From an uncultured Eubacteriales bacterium (GTDB lineage Bacteria > Bacillota > Clostridia > Oscillospirales > CAG-382): a stretch of 64,000 nt of DNA. The stretch is taken from positions 1-64,000 of the forward strand of contig URJL01000006.1 in NCBI GenBank assembly GCA_900548115.1. The letters run 5' to 3'. The notes beneath the pieces are model-generated. The model saw only the letters and a list, made by a program, of their open reading frames with translations, searched no databases and had not been told where the DNA came from. Every line of letters starts with the position of its first letter. Positions within the stretch are counted from its first letter, which is position 1. Positions 1-8,209 of this stretch are shown here, piece by piece. A program made the position numbers and the translations under genes.

Positions 1-305
1 CCCGCTTCCAGCACCCCGTTGCCGGCACCTACAAGAAATGGTGCGTCGAAAACGGCGTGAAGTATTTCTCGGTTGCTTCGGGCGGCGGAACCGGCCGTAC
101 TCTCCATCCCGATAACATGGCTGCCGGTCCTTCCTCTTACGGTATGACCGATACCATGGGCAGAATGCACTCCGACGCTCAGTTCGCCGGCTCCTCTTCG
201 GTTCCGGCTCACGTTGAGATGATGGGTCTTATCGGCATGGGCAACAACCCGATGGTAGGCGCAACCGTCGCCGTCGCCGTTGCAGTTGAAGAGGCTATGA
301 AGTAA
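1..305 (+). CDS. GGGtGRT-family protein, C-terminal part (5' end outside window)
   Basis: The open frame enters from the left edge in frame 3 and ends with TAA at 303-305, so only the last ~100 residues are present. The fragment contains the signature GGGTGRT followed by LHPDN, which defines the GGGtGRT protein family, widespread in anaerobic bacteria and of unknown function. The tail is rich in Gly, Met and Ala and ends in an alanine/valine helix. No start, promoter or neighbour on the left can be judged. A bidirectional terminator follows directly. The family call rests on the literal motif; no enzymatic role is claimed. Confidence 0.85.
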   Translation, partial: RFQHPVAGTYKKWCVENGVKYFSVASGGGTGRTLHPDNMAAGPSSYGMTDTMGRMHSDAQFAGSSSVPAHVEMMGLIGMGNNPMVGATVAVAVAVEEAMK

Positions 306-323
306 GATCAAAAAATAAAATTT

Positions 324-358
324 CTCCGCGGTATCGGTTCGGATACCGCGGAGTTTTT
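324..358. terminator. Bidirectional rho-independent terminator
   Basis: A perfect 12-bp stem (CTCCGCGGTATC with GATACCGCGGAG) with a 6-nt loop is followed by TTTTT on the plus strand and preceded by an A-rich run. It can serve the GGGtGRT gene and the convergent AraC gene. Confidence 0.85.
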
Positions 359-371
359 CTGTCTTTATTTT

Positions 372-1271
372 TTATTCTTTCCCCTCCCCTGCATACCCCC
401 GCGGCGTCGTTCCGTATTGTTCGCGGAACTTTGAAATGAAGTAGGAGGGAGACGAGAAGCCGCATTCGTAGGCGATCTCGCTTACCGAGAGAGAGGAGGC
501 GGAAAGGAGCTGTGCCGCCAGTGCAAGGCGCATATCGCGGACATACTGCGGGATACTTTTTCCGACCTCGGCGATAAAAAGGCTTCCGAGGTAGTGGGGG
601 TTCAGTCCGAATTTACGCGCCAAAAGCGATACGCTTATATCGTTTCGGAAATTTTCGTCGATACAGCGAAGGACGTCGGAAATGCGGCGGCTCATAGCGG
701 CGTGTTCGTTCCCGTTCGCATCGCATTTGCGCGCGAAATCCGCCAGCACCTCGTGCAGGAGCGATTCCGCCGTCAGGCGGGAATAAGCGTCGTTCCGTCG
801 GATCTCGGCCGCCGTCCGTTTCATTCTCTCGATCTGCAAAAGCAATTCTTCTTCGTTCCAAAGCACGCACACCGCGCCGCCTCTTGTGAGAAGGCGCGTC
901 GGGATATCGCGTGGGATGAAATCCGCCGAAAAGCGAAGATTAAAGCTGCGAAGAGGATTCAACGGGTCCTCGTGCGTCGTGTGAGGGTTGCTCGGCGCGC
1001 GAAGGCACGCGCGCCCGCGGCACATGGGAAAGGAGGACGTGCCGACGATCTGCACGCCGCGTCCTTCGTATACCACTTCCAATTCGTAATACGTGTGCGT
1101 ATGCAGCGCGGTCGCAAGGTGCTTTTCGCTGATCCCGTCATAGCGGTGCGTCACGATCAGCATGGAATCGCCCGATCTGTATTCCGTGATATCCATCCGA
1201 TTCGGGATTCCCTCGTGTACGATCGTATCGATATGCAAAATTTCCCGTGCTTTTTCTTTCTTTTCGCTCAT
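372..1271 (-). CDS. AraC-family transcriptional regulator (1 of 5)
   Basis: A 299-residue protein with an N-terminal cupin-like sensor (HTHTYYELEVVYEG near residues 57-70) and a C-terminal double helix-turn-helix of AraC type (about residues 195-295, including SVSEIAYECGFSSPSYF and the usual F-x-x-x-F-R-x-x-x-G-x-x-P ending). The ATG at 1271 is preceded by GAGGTGAG. The gene is divergent from the Asp-box protein and aldolase genes, so control of that pair is a reasonable inference; the effector is unknown, but cupin-AraC proteins usually sense a sugar. Its own promoter is near consensus, and the intergenic space of about 160 bp holds both promoters. Confidence 0.93.
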   Translation of the reverse strand: MSEKKEKAREILHIDTIVHEGIPNRMDITEYRSGDSMLIVTHRYDGISEKHLATALHTHTYYELEVVYEGRGVQIVGTSSFPMCRGRACLRAPSNPHTTHEDPLNPLRSFNLRFSADFIPRDIPTRLLTRGGAVCVLWNEEELLLQIERMKRTAAEIRRNDAYSRLTAESLLHEVLADFARKCDANGNEHAAMSRRISDVLRCIDENFRNDISVSLLARKFGLNPHYLGSLFIAEVGKSIPQYVRDMRLALAAQLLSASSLSVSEIAYECGFSSPSYFISKFREQYGTTPRGYAGEGKE

Positions 1272-1288
1272 TTTCTCACCTCGGATTC

Positions 1289-1317
1289 ATTGTATCACGC
1301 CGCATCGATTCTGTCAA
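1289..1317 (-). promoter_or_regulatory. Sigma-A promoter of the first AraC gene
   Basis: On the minus strand TTGACA (1317-1312) and TACAAT (1294-1289) are separated by 17 bp, 18 bp upstream of the AraC start codon. Confidence 0.75.
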
Positions 1318-1367
1318 CGGAGTGAAACGATTCTGCACTTTTTGCTATTTTTCATCCCGTTTCTGTA

Positions 1368-1396
1368 TTGAAAAATGCGGCGATATGCGGCATAAT
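1368..1396 (+). promoter_or_regulatory. Sigma-A promoter of the Asp-box protein gene
   Basis: TTGAAA (1368-1373) and CATAAT (1391-1396) with 17-bp spacing, 32 bp before the start codon at 1429. It faces the AraC promoter. Confidence 0.6.
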
Positions 1397-1428
1397 GGAA
1401 GCATATTTCGAATGAAAGGATCTTTTTT

Positions 1429-2499
1429 ATGCTGAGTGCAAAATTTGATACCTTTACAGTACATTTTACCGACCCGACCGTATACGTCGACAACAAAAAA
1501 CGCAACCGAAGCGGACACATGACCCACGCCATGACCTTGCTCCCGAACGGAAGCTTTATCGATTTCAATTCCAACTGTTCCCCTGTCCGCTGTGCCGGTC
1601 ATTCGGCTTACGGCTTTGTCGAATATCGCCTGTCCTCCGACGGCGGCAAGACCTATTCGGAGGTATTTCCCCTTCCCTATTCGGTCGATTCCTTTATGGA
1701 CGGAATGTTCACGATCTCGGTCGAAAAGGCTGTGACCTGTCCCGACGGCAGCATTTTGGCGTTTTGCCTTCGCAACACCGCCTTCGAAGAGATCTGCTGT
1801 GAACCGTGGCTCACCCCCATGGCGGTGAGAAGCCGCGACAGCGGAAAGACGTGGGAGGCTCCCTTTGAAGTTTCGCCCTATCCCGGCAGGATCTACGACG
1901 CGCTCACCGTTAAAAACCGCGTTCTGTTCCTCGAATTCCGCCGCGAGCATTTTCTCGGCGAGACGCCCGAACACGGTTATTCGGTCTTTATCAGCGAAAA
2001 TAACGGCGAAAGCTTCCGCGAGGTTCGGCTTCCCATCGACGGGATCGGTCGCGGATATGGTTCGCTTTTATACGACGACAAGGGCGTTTTGCACGCTTAT
2101 GCCTATAATTCAAAGGACGAGCGGCACATGGATCACGCCGTAAGCCGGGATCTTGGCGAAACATGGACGCTTTGTCCGCCCTGTTTTCTCGACCACGGCA
2201 TCCGTAACCCCCAGACCGCGCAGATCGACGGGATCTACGTGGCGCACGGGCGGGAGGAAAATCTCGAGGGCTTTGTATTTTATTTTTCAAAGGACGGGCA
2301 AAACTGGGAAAGCGCCGTCTATGCCGCCGACAAGCACGGAGGCTGTTATTATTCGAACAACCTGCTTCTTGAGGAAAACGGAAAACACAAATTGCTCATT
2401 CAGTATTCCGAGGTATGCGGCGAAAATACCGCGCAGGTAAACGTTATGCACCGTTTTCTGACGATTGAAAAAAATGAGAAAAAGGAGAAGAACGCATGA
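1429..2499 (+). CDS. Sialidase-like (BNR/Asp-box) six-bladed propeller protein
   Basis: A 356-residue protein with five Asp-box motifs of the S-x-D-x-G-x-T-W type: SSDGGKTY (69-76), SRDSGKTW (135-142), SENNGESF (189-196), SRDLGETW (239-246) and a degenerate SKDGQNW (287-293). These are typical of sialidase-fold propellers. There is no signal peptide, so it should be cytoplasmic. The N-terminal arginine of the triad would normally sit in an FRIP motif, which is not seen, so it may not be a true sialidase; many Asp-box proteins act on other sugars. GAAAGG precedes the ATG. Its TGA overlaps the next ATG (ATGA), so it is translationally coupled to the aldolase gene. The divergent AraC gene probably controls both. 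Confidence 0.8.
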   Translation: MLSAKFDTFTVHFTDPTVYVDNKKRNRSGHMTHAMTLLPNGSFIDFNSNCSPVRCAGHSAYGFVEYRLSSDGGKTYSEVFPLPYSVDSFMDGMFTISVEKAVTCPDGSILAFCLRNTAFEEICCEPWLTPMAVRSRDSGKTWEAPFEVSPYPGRIYDALTVKNRVLFLEFRREHFLGETPEHGYSVFISENNGESFREVRLPIDGIGRGYGSLLYDDKGVLHAYAYNSKDERHMDHAVSRDLGETWTLCPPCFLDHGIRNPQTAQIDGIYVAHGREENLEGFVFYFSKDGQNWESAVYAADKHGGCYYSNNLLLEENGKHKLLIQYSEVCGENTAQVNVMHRFLTIEKNEKKEKNA

Positions 2500-3275
2500 A
2501 AGACCTTACCGATACGCTGCGGAAAAAATTGGCGAGCGACCGCGTTTTGCTCGGAACGCACGTTTTTTGCGGGGACACCGGCATAACCGAATGCATGGCG
2601 ATGGCAGGATACGACATTATGTGGATCGACACCGAGCATACGGCGATCGGCGGGCAGAGACTGCTCGACTGCCTTATTGCCGCGCGTGCGGGCGGAACCC
2701 CCGCCATGGTGCGCATTCCGTGGAACGATCCCGTTTTGGCAAAGCCCGTGTTGGATATGGGACCCGACGTTTTGCTCTTTCCGAATGTACGAAACGAAAA
2801 AGAAGCGCGTGAGGCGGTACGCGCCTGCGAATATCCGCCGAAAGGCGTGCGCGGCTTCGGTCCGCAGCGAGCGCTGGAATACGGTGCGCTCTCGCAGGCG
2901 GACTATGTTCTGCGTGCCTATCGCCGTATGCTCCGCTTTATTCAGATCGAAGATATCGCGGCGGTCGAAAATCTCGAATCGATCTGCTCGGTCGACGGAA
3001 TCGACGGATATATCGTCGGTCCGAACGATCTTTCGGCGTCACTCGGGCATCTGGACGACCCGCTTCATCCCGAAATGCTTCCCATATACGACAGGATCGG
3101 CGAAACGCTGCGCCGCCGCGGTAAAATATTCGGTGCGGCGTTCGGCTACAATTCCGAGGTCGTAAAGGCATGGCGTGCGCGCGGCGCCAAAATTCTTTTC
3201 TGCGGCAGCGACATCGGACACGTATACGAAGGCTCGGTGCGGACGCTGGAGCGGATGCGGCGCGATACGAAATAG
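2496..3275 (+). CDS. HpcH/HpaI-family 2-oxo acid aldolase
   Basis: A 259-residue member of the HpcH/HpaI aldolase family (class II, metal-dependent pyruvate aldolases such as 2-dehydro-3-deoxyglucarate aldolase). The expected residues are visible: general base His48 in IDTEHT, Arg73 in MVRIPW, and metal ligands Glu152 (QIEDIAA) and Asp178 (GPNDLS). Length matches the family (about 250-260). RBS AAGGAG lies inside the end of the upstream gene, with a 4-bp ATGA overlap. The family cleaves 4-hydroxy-2-oxo acids to pyruvate plus an aldehyde; pairing with a sugar-fold propeller suggests cleavage of a 2-keto-3-deoxy sugar acid, but the substrate is not known. It ends with TAG. Confidence 0.88.
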   Translation: MKDLTDTLRKKLASDRVLLGTHVFCGDTGITECMAMAGYDIMWIDTEHTAIGGQRLLDCLIAARAGGTPAMVRIPWNDPVLAKPVLDMGPDVLLFPNVRNEKEAREAVRACEYPPKGVRGFGPQRALEYGALSQADYVLRAYRRMLRFIQIEDIAAVENLESICSVDGIDGYIVGPNDLSASLGHLDDPLHPEMLPIYDRIGETLRRRGKIFGAAFGYNSEVVKAWRARGAKILFCGSDIGHVYEGSVRTLERMRRDTK

Positions 3276-3302
3276 TCGAAATTATTACCTCCTCTTTGAA
3301 AA

Positions 3303-3345
3303 AATCGGCGTTTCCCTCTACTACGAGGGAAACGCCGATTTTGTT
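3303..3345. terminator. Strong bidirectional terminator
   Basis: A perfect 16-bp stem (3303-3318 with 3325-3340, loop 6 nt), flanked by A- and T-runs, lies between the convergent aldolase and SGNH hydrolase genes. Confidence 0.9.
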
Positions 3346-3354
3346 TATTCGATT

Positions 3355-4110
3355 TTACTCGTGATCGTAGGGGGAAACAGCGCGAAGGGCGTGGGCAATC
3401 GCCTGCGCCATGCGCTTGTGTCCGCCCGCCGACGGGTGGAGACGGTCGGTCGATTCATTGGCAAAGAAAAGCGCCGCGTGCGTGTCGTTTCGCGGATAAA
3501 GCCCGCACAGCGCGTTGAGATCGATAAGAGGGCAAGCCCATACATTCGCTGCCTTTTTCACCGTCTCGACGTATTCGTCGAAAAAGACTCCGCCCCGGTT
3601 GGCGTACAGCTCGTCATACTGAATATTGTCTCCGCCGAAATTCGCATAAGCGCGGTGGATCGGCGTCATGAAATAGATCGGCTTTGTGGGATAAAGCGTG
3701 CGAAGGTGTCCCAAAACAAAATTGATACTGCCGCAAAAAGTCGCGGTGTCGAAAATAAGATCGCGGTGTTTTCGCGTTCCGTAACGCGGCTCCTCGCCGT
3801 CATAGCCGACGATCACTTTTTCTTCGACCGGCTCGGTATAAAAAGACCCGATGGGGCGCGCGCCGTTATAATCGTTTGTACCGGCAAAAATCGAGATCGC
3901 GTCGATCTTTTCGCCGAGCTCGCGATGCATCCGATCCGCCTGTCCCGCAAGGTCGCGGAAAGCCGCGCCGTTTACGCCGTAGCTGTGCGAGGTGCAGCCG
4001 AGAAGCGTCTGAAGCTCGTCCCAATAGCGTTTTCCCCTTTCACAGCCGATCCCTTCGGTGATCGAATCGCCTAAAAATCCGATTGTTTTGCCCTGCCAAG
4101 TATTCTCCAT
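3355..4110 (-). CDS. SGNH/GDSL-family hydrolase
   Basis: A 251-residue serine esterase-type hydrolase. Block I GDSITEG places the nucleophile at Ser16; block II is the GVNG glycine; block III has FAGTNDYNG (Asn); the C-terminal catalytic pair is in DRLHPSAGG (D-x-x-H). There is no signal peptide, so a cytoplasmic deacetylase or esterase on sugar acyl groups is plausible (inference). The ATG has an AGGTGAGG RBS a little far upstream. It is monocistronic, divergent from purF. Confidence 0.88.
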   Translation of the reverse strand: MENTWQGKTIGFLGDSITEGIGCERGKRYWDELQTLLGCTSHSYGVNGAAFRDLAGQADRMHRELGEKIDAISIFAGTNDYNGARPIGSFYTEPVEEKVIVGYDGEEPRYGTRKHRDLIFDTATFCGSINFVLGHLRTLYPTKPIYFMTPIHRAYANFGGDNIQYDELYANRGGVFFDEYVETVKKAANVWACPLIDLNALCGLYPRNDTHAALFFANESTDRLHPSAGGHKRMAQAIAHALRAVSPYDHE

Positions 4111-4216
4111 TTTTCTTTTTCCTCACCTTTTTAAAAATTCGGTTTGAATCCGCCTTTATTATAACGGCTTTTTTTCGTATTTGCAACCCCGAAAGGAAAC
4201 AATTTGTCCGAAAAGC

Positions 4217-4244
4217 TTGACAAAATGAAAAAAATCGGTATAAT
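4217..4244 (+). promoter_or_regulatory. Sigma-A promoter of purF
   Basis: TTGACA (4217-4222) and TATAAT (4239-4244) with 16-bp spacing. Transcription would begin near 4251, which makes the upstream in-frame ATG at 4251 an unlikely translation start. Confidence 0.75.
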
Positions 4245-4346
4245 AATCGTATGAGCGACAGCGTTCACGGTAAATCTATCTTTATCGGGAGCGCTTCTTT
4301 GTTTTTCGGTTGTTTTGTTTTGGTTATAAAACGAAAGGAGCAGGTA

Positions 4347-5786
4347 ATGAGCGGTCTTCACGAGGAATGCGGTGTGTTCGGAGTCTATTCTCCCTCCGAA
4401 ACGGCGGTTGCGGATACGGTATACTACGGTTTATATGCCCTTCAGCATCGGGGGCAGGAAAGCTGCGGTATTGTCGTATGCAGCGACGGCGTTTACACGT
4501 CGCACAAGGATCTCGGTCTTGTCGGAGAGGTGTTCACTCCCCGTGTGATGGAAAGCTTTCCCAAAGGTACCATGGCGGTCGGACATGTTCGTTACGGCAC
4601 GACGGGCGGAACGAACCGCGCCAACTGTCAACCCATCGAAGTCAACCATCAAAAGGGCAAAATGGCGCTGGCACACAACGGAAATCTGAGCAACGCCTAT
4701 GATCTGCGTGCCGCGCTGGAGCTGGACGGCGCGATCTTCCACACGACGAGCGACACCGAGATCATCGCCTATCTTGTCACGCGCGAACGTCTTTCCGCCC
4801 CCTCGGTCGAGGTCGCCGTCGAACGTGCGATGAATCGGCTTGAGGGCGCTTATTCTTTGGTCATTCTCTCCGCGACCAAAATGATCGCCGCGCGCGATCC
4901 GCACGGATTCCGCCCGCTTTGCTTCGGCAAGCGACCCGACGGAGCGTACATCGTCGCGTCGGAAAGCTGTGCGCTGCACGCCGTCGGCGCGGAATTTATC
5001 CGCGACGTGCGTCCGGGCGAGGTTTTGGTTTTTGACCGAGACAACGTTTTCTCGCTTGAATCCCATTGCGGAAAAGTGCGGCACACCCCCTGCATTTTCG
5101 AATACATTTACTTTTCCCGCCCCGACTCGATCGTCGACGGCATTTCGGTACACAAGGCGCGCCTTGCCGCGGGAAGAATTTTGGCGAAACGCTGTCCCGT
5201 CGACGCGGACGTCGTCATCGGCGTTCCCGATTCGGGACTCGACGCGGCGCTCGGCTATTCGGCGGAATCGGGCATTCCTTACGGGATCGGCTTTGTCAAA
5301 AACCGTTATATCGGCAGAACCTTTATCGCGCCCGGACAGGACAACCGTTTGGATAAGGTGCGCATCAAATTGAATCCCATCCGCGAAACGGTGGAGGGAA
5401 AGCGCGTCGTCATGATCGACGACTCGATCGTGCGGGGAACCACCTGCGGAAGGATCATCGGCATGCTGCGCGCGGCGGGCGCAAAGGAAATTCACATGCG
5501 CGTTTCGGCGCCGCCCTTTTTGTACCCCTGTTATTACGGCACCGACATCGATTCGAGCGACAATCTCATCGCTTTCCGACACAGCACGGAAGAGATCGCG
5601 GCGCTGATCGGTGCGGATTCGCTCGGTTATCTGCCGTACGACGCGCTGAGCGAGCTGATCGACGGTAAGACGCAGTTTTGTTCCTCGTGCTTTGACGGTA
5701 TTTATCCGACGCCCGTCCCATCGGTCACGCAGAAAGACCGCTTTGAAGAACCTCTTTCCCGCCGAAAGAAAAAGGACGGAGAATAA
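4347..5786 (+). CDS. purF: Amidophosphoribosyltransferase (first step of purine synthesis)
   Basis: Transfers the glutamine amide to PRPP, giving phosphoribosylamine. The 479-residue protein starts MSGLHEECGVFG, where Cys8 would become the N-terminal nucleophile after propeptide removal, as in the B. subtilis-type enzyme. The glutaminase domain fills the first half; the PRTase domain carries the PRPP loop MIDDSIVRGTT. Candidate [4Fe-4S] ligands of the B. subtilis class are seen: CIFEYIYF, PCYYGTD and the terminal CSSCF pair. The start at 4347 is chosen because GGAG lies 6 bp upstream and because the in-frame ATG at 4251 coincides with the predicted transcription start. No other pur gene is adjacent. 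It ends 4 bp from a convergent gene. Confidence 0.96.
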   Translation: MSGLHEECGVFGVYSPSETAVADTVYYGLYALQHRGQESCGIVVCSDGVYTSHKDLGLVGEVFTPRVMESFPKGTMAVGHVRYGTTGGTNRANCQPIEVNHQKGKMALAHNGNLSNAYDLRAALELDGAIFHTTSDTEIIAYLVTRERLSAPSVEVAVERAMNRLEGAYSLVILSATKMIAARDPHGFRPLCFGKRPDGAYIVASESCALHAVGAEFIRDVRPGEVLVFDRDNVFSLESHCGKVRHTPCIFEYIYFSRPDSIVDGISVHKARLAAGRILAKRCPVDADVVIGVPDSGLDAALGYSAESGIPYGIGFVKNRYIGRTFIAPGQDNRLDKVRIKLNPIRETVEGKRVVMIDDSIVRGTTCGRIIGMLRAAGAKEIHMRVSAPPFLYPCYYGTDIDSSDNLIAFRHSTEEIAALIGADSLGYLPYDALSELIDGKTQFCSSCFDGIYPTPVPSVTQKDRFEEPLSRRKKKDGE

Positions 5787-5790
5787 AGCC

Positions 5791-6384
5791 CTATCGGCGG
5801 CAGAAGGCGCACGCGAAAAAATAAAGAAAAATCACGCAGAGCGACAGGTTAAACCCCGCAAAAGCGCATACCGCGCCGCTCGCCGCGGCAAACAGAATAA
5901 GCGAGATCGGCTCTGAAACGCTTTGCAGCTTCAGAGCCTTTTCGTACGGAAGATACAAAAACGAAAGGCTCTTCAGTATCTGCGCCCCGTCAAAGCCGCA
6001 AAGGGGCAAAAGATTGAAAAGTGCCAAAAACACGCCGCAGTCGGCGCAAAAAAGGAAAAACGTATCCCCGTGCGCGGCGGCATAAAAAAGAGCCGACGAA
6101 AAAAGATTTGCCGCCGGTCCCGCAAGCGCTGTGAGAATTTCTTTTTTATACGAAAGGGGCGACATGCAAATTTCCATTCCGCACGGCAAAAACGAAAGGC
6201 GCAAGACCCTTCCGCCGCAAAGATACAAAGCAGCAATATGTCCGCCTTCGTGAAGAGCGGCACAAAAAAGAACGGCAAGCGCATACACGCTGTTTTCGGC
6301 AAATAAAAGCGCCGCCGCCGACAAAGCCGAAAGGGGATGGATCTTTATTTCGGCATTTCCGACGCGAAAAGAAACGCCGCTCAC
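5791..6384 (-). CDS. M50-family intramembrane metalloprotease (SpoIVFB-like)
   Basis: A hydrophobic 197-residue protein with the zinc motif HEGGH (His45, Glu46, His49) in one membrane segment and NLLPLCGFDG (third ligand Asp132) in another, the defining M50 site-2-protease pattern. In size it resembles SpoIVFB, the sporulation protease, but no BofA or SpoIVFA partner is visible, so the role is open. The start is taken as GTG at 6384: AAAGGA is 7 bp upstream and the GTG overlaps the stop of the preceding small gene (GTGA). A longer in-frame version from 6465 would add a basic, non-conserved leader inside that gene. Its end is 4 bp from purF. Confidence 0.82.
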   Translation of the reverse strand: MSGVSFRVGNAEIKIHPLSALSAAALLFAENSVYALAVLFCAALHEGGHIAALYLCGGRVLRLSFLPCGMEICMSPLSYKKEILTALAGPAANLFSSALFYAAAHGDTFFLFCADCGVFLALFNLLPLCGFDGAQILKSLSFLYLPYEKALKLQSVSEPISLILFAAASGAVCAFAGFNLSLCVIFLYFFACAFCRR

Positions 6385-6569
6385 GGGCAATTCCTTTCGC
6401 TTCTCCGCTCGGCGAGGTCGCGAAGCGTGATATTGGCGGATTCCGCCCGTCCGCCCTGTGCCCAAGCGGCGACCGCGCGGCGGTCGGAAATCTCCTTTGC
6501 ATGTCGGACAAACAACGCCGAAAAAACCAAAAGAGCGGTCAAAAACAGATTCCGCGCCGTTTTTTTCAT
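6381..6569 (-). CDS. Small exported or membrane-anchored protein, unknown function
   Basis: A 62-residue protein beginning MKKTARNLFLTALLVFSALF, a clear signal-peptide or single-membrane-anchor pattern, followed by a short charged tail. A strong GGAGGGG sits 5 bp before the ATG. Its TGA overlaps the GTG start of the M50 protease, so the two are coupled. No family is recognised. By position it could be a small partner or regulator of the protease, as SpoIVFA is for SpoIVFB, but it has no visible LysM or M23 domain, so this is only a suggestion. Confidence 0.6.
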   Translation of the reverse strand: MKKTARNLFLTALLVFSALFVRHAKEISDRRAVAAWAQGGRAESANITLRDLAERRSERNCP

Positions 6570-6605
6570 ATTTTCCCCTCCGATTCGGCTTTTCTTTCTC
6601 CTTTT

Positions 6606-6634
6606 ATTTTATGAGGTGCTTTCTCCCGTCAGAA
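6606..6634 (-). promoter_or_regulatory. Possible promoter for the small protein/M50 operon
   Basis: On the minus strand TTCTGA (6634-6629) and TAAAAT (6611-6606), spacing 17 bp, 37 bp before the ATG at 6569. The -35 box is weak. Confidence 0.4.
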
Positions 6635-6704
6635 CGGCAATCGGCATTTTGCACAACCGACAGCGAAAAATGTTGGGCATTCTGCCTTTTCTCTTTCAAA
6701 CGCC

Positions 6705-6733
6705 TTGACAGGGGATAAATCGACTTCTATAAT
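6705..6733 (+). promoter_or_regulatory. Sigma-A promoter of the beta-helix gene
   Basis: Consensus TTGACA (6705-6710) and TATAAT (6728-6733) with 17-bp spacing; the start codon is at 6780. Confidence 0.85.
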
Positions 6734-6779
6734 GTAGAAAACAAACCGCCGGCCTTTTTGCGGCAAAAGGAGAAATACC

Positions 6780-8033
6780 ATGAGCATTTATTATGTATCG
6801 GCAAACGGTGCGGACACGAACGACGGTCTTTCCGAAAAAAGTCCGATCCGAAGCATTCCGAAGGTAAACGAGATCGTGCGCCCGGGCGATGAGATCCGTT
6901 TTCGCCGCGGCGACGCCTTTTACGGCAAGGTCATTACCCCGCGCGGAAAGGACGAATCGGAAACGACCGTCTACACCGCATACGGCGAAGGAGAAAAACC
7001 CATAATCAGCGCCTTCAAGATTCCGAAAAAAGGCGCGTGGGAAAAGCACGCCGAAAACATTTACAAGATCGACCTTTCGGATGTGAGCCGTTACGACGGC
7101 AACATCTACGACCCGAATTTTGACGCCAACGTCGGCTTTATCCGCGTTTCGGGCAAGATTTATCCCCACAAGCGTTTTACATATGAAGCTCTGGCAGAGC
7201 AGTGGGACTTTTACAACGACAAAAGCACGTTGTACGTTTATTCGGAACAGGATCCGTCCGCGCTTTCGGACGAGATCTGCCTTGCCTGCCGTCTTGATTG
7301 CCTGACGGTCGGCGAATATGTCCGCGTCACCGAGCTTTGCTTCCGCGGCATCGGCGCGCACGGCATAAACGGCGGCGGTCATCACGTTCGTATCGATCAT
7401 TGTGAATTCCGCGAGATCGGCGGCTCCGAGCTGACCGGATACCGCACTCCCAACACCCGCTACGGCAACGGCGTTCAGTTTTGGTCGAACTGTCACGACT
7501 GTGTCGTCGAGGATTGCAAATTCTCGGACATTTACGACGTTGCTGTCACCATGCAAGGATCTCAGTTGGTAATTCCGTGGAAAAACATGTATTTCCGAAA
7601 CAATATCATGTGGAACAATCAGCAGTGCTTTGAAATCTGGGATCGCGGCACTCTTCCCGGAACCGGATTTGTAAACTGTTATTTCGAAAACAATATCTGC
7701 ATTGATTCCGGCTATTGCTGGGGATATGAAGTTCGTCCGAACAAGGACTGCTCTTCTCATCTTTTAGTATATGAACTGGAATGCCCTCTTTGCGATATCA
7801 CCGTGCGAAACAACGTTTTTGTACATGCCCGCACGGTAACGCTTTACAAATCGGGCGGCGTTGCGGAAATGCCGAAGGATTACAAAATCTACGACAATCT
7901 CATCATCCGTCCGACGGGTCAGAAGATCGTTTGGAAGGCAAATACGCCCGATGAGGTAAGCGACGCTTATGAAGCTGTGCTGTGCCAAAACAACACCGTC
8001 GTCGAGCGCGATCATTACGAAAGCAATTATTAA
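6780..8033 (+). CDS. Right-handed parallel beta-helix protein (pectate-lyase fold)
   Basis: A 417-residue protein opening with IYYVSANGADTNDGLS, the usual first strand of secreted and cytoplasmic beta-helix carbohydrate enzymes, then periodic Asn/Gly-rich coils (for example HGINGGGHHVRIDHCEF and FRNNIMWNN) through to the end. It lacks a signal peptide, so unlike most pectate-lyase-fold enzymes it should act inside the cell. RBS AAAGGAG precedes the ATG. The fold is clear from repeat spacing; the reaction is not, as this fold covers lyases, hydrolases and epimerases. Monocistronic with its own promoter and terminator. Confidence 0.75.
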   Translation: MSIYYVSANGADTNDGLSEKSPIRSIPKVNEIVRPGDEIRFRRGDAFYGKVITPRGKDESETTVYTAYGEGEKPIISAFKIPKKGAWEKHAENIYKIDLSDVSRYDGNIYDPNFDANVGFIRVSGKIYPHKRFTYEALAEQWDFYNDKSTLYVYSEQDPSALSDEICLACRLDCLTVGEYVRVTELCFRGIGAHGINGGGHHVRIDHCEFREIGGSELTGYRTPNTRYGNGVQFWSNCHDCVVEDCKFSDIYDVAVTMQGSQLVIPWKNMYFRNNIMWNNQQCFEIWDRGTLPGTGFVNCYFENNICIDSGYCWGYEVRPNKDCSSHLLVYELECPLCDITVRNNVFVHARTVTLYKSGGVAEMPKDYKIYDNLIIRPTGQKIVWKANTPDEVSDAYEAVLCQNNTVVERDHYESNY

Positions 8034-8038
8034 AAACG

Positions 8039-8073
8039 AAGTCTCCCGCACTGCCGCGTGCGGGAGACTTTTT
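8039..8073 (+). terminator. Rho-independent terminator of the beta-helix gene
   Basis: A 13-bp stem (AAGTCTCCCGCAC with GTGCGGGAGACTT), 6-nt loop, then TTTTT. Confidence 0.9.
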
Positions 8074-8106
8074 GCAATTTTTGCCTGTTTTGCCGATCGG
8101 TTTCGG

Positions 8107-8135
8107 TTGACAAATCCGAACAAATGAGCTATACT
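8107..8135 (+). promoter_or_regulatory. Sigma-A promoter of uvrB
   Basis: TTGACA (8107-8112) and TATACT (8130-8135), spacing 17 bp. No LexA-type box was recognised nearby. Confidence 0.75.
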
Positions 8136-8209
8136 CATGCTGTACGGATCAATATTTTTCATCGGATAAACACAGATCGCAACTGCTAAAGAAGAAAAAG
8201 GAAAAAAGA

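Noticed and set aside
4251..4346. 32-residue N-terminal extension of PurF from ATG 4251
   Set aside because: The ATG coincides with the predicted transcription start, and the RBS and the family's N-terminal cysteine context fit ATG 4347.
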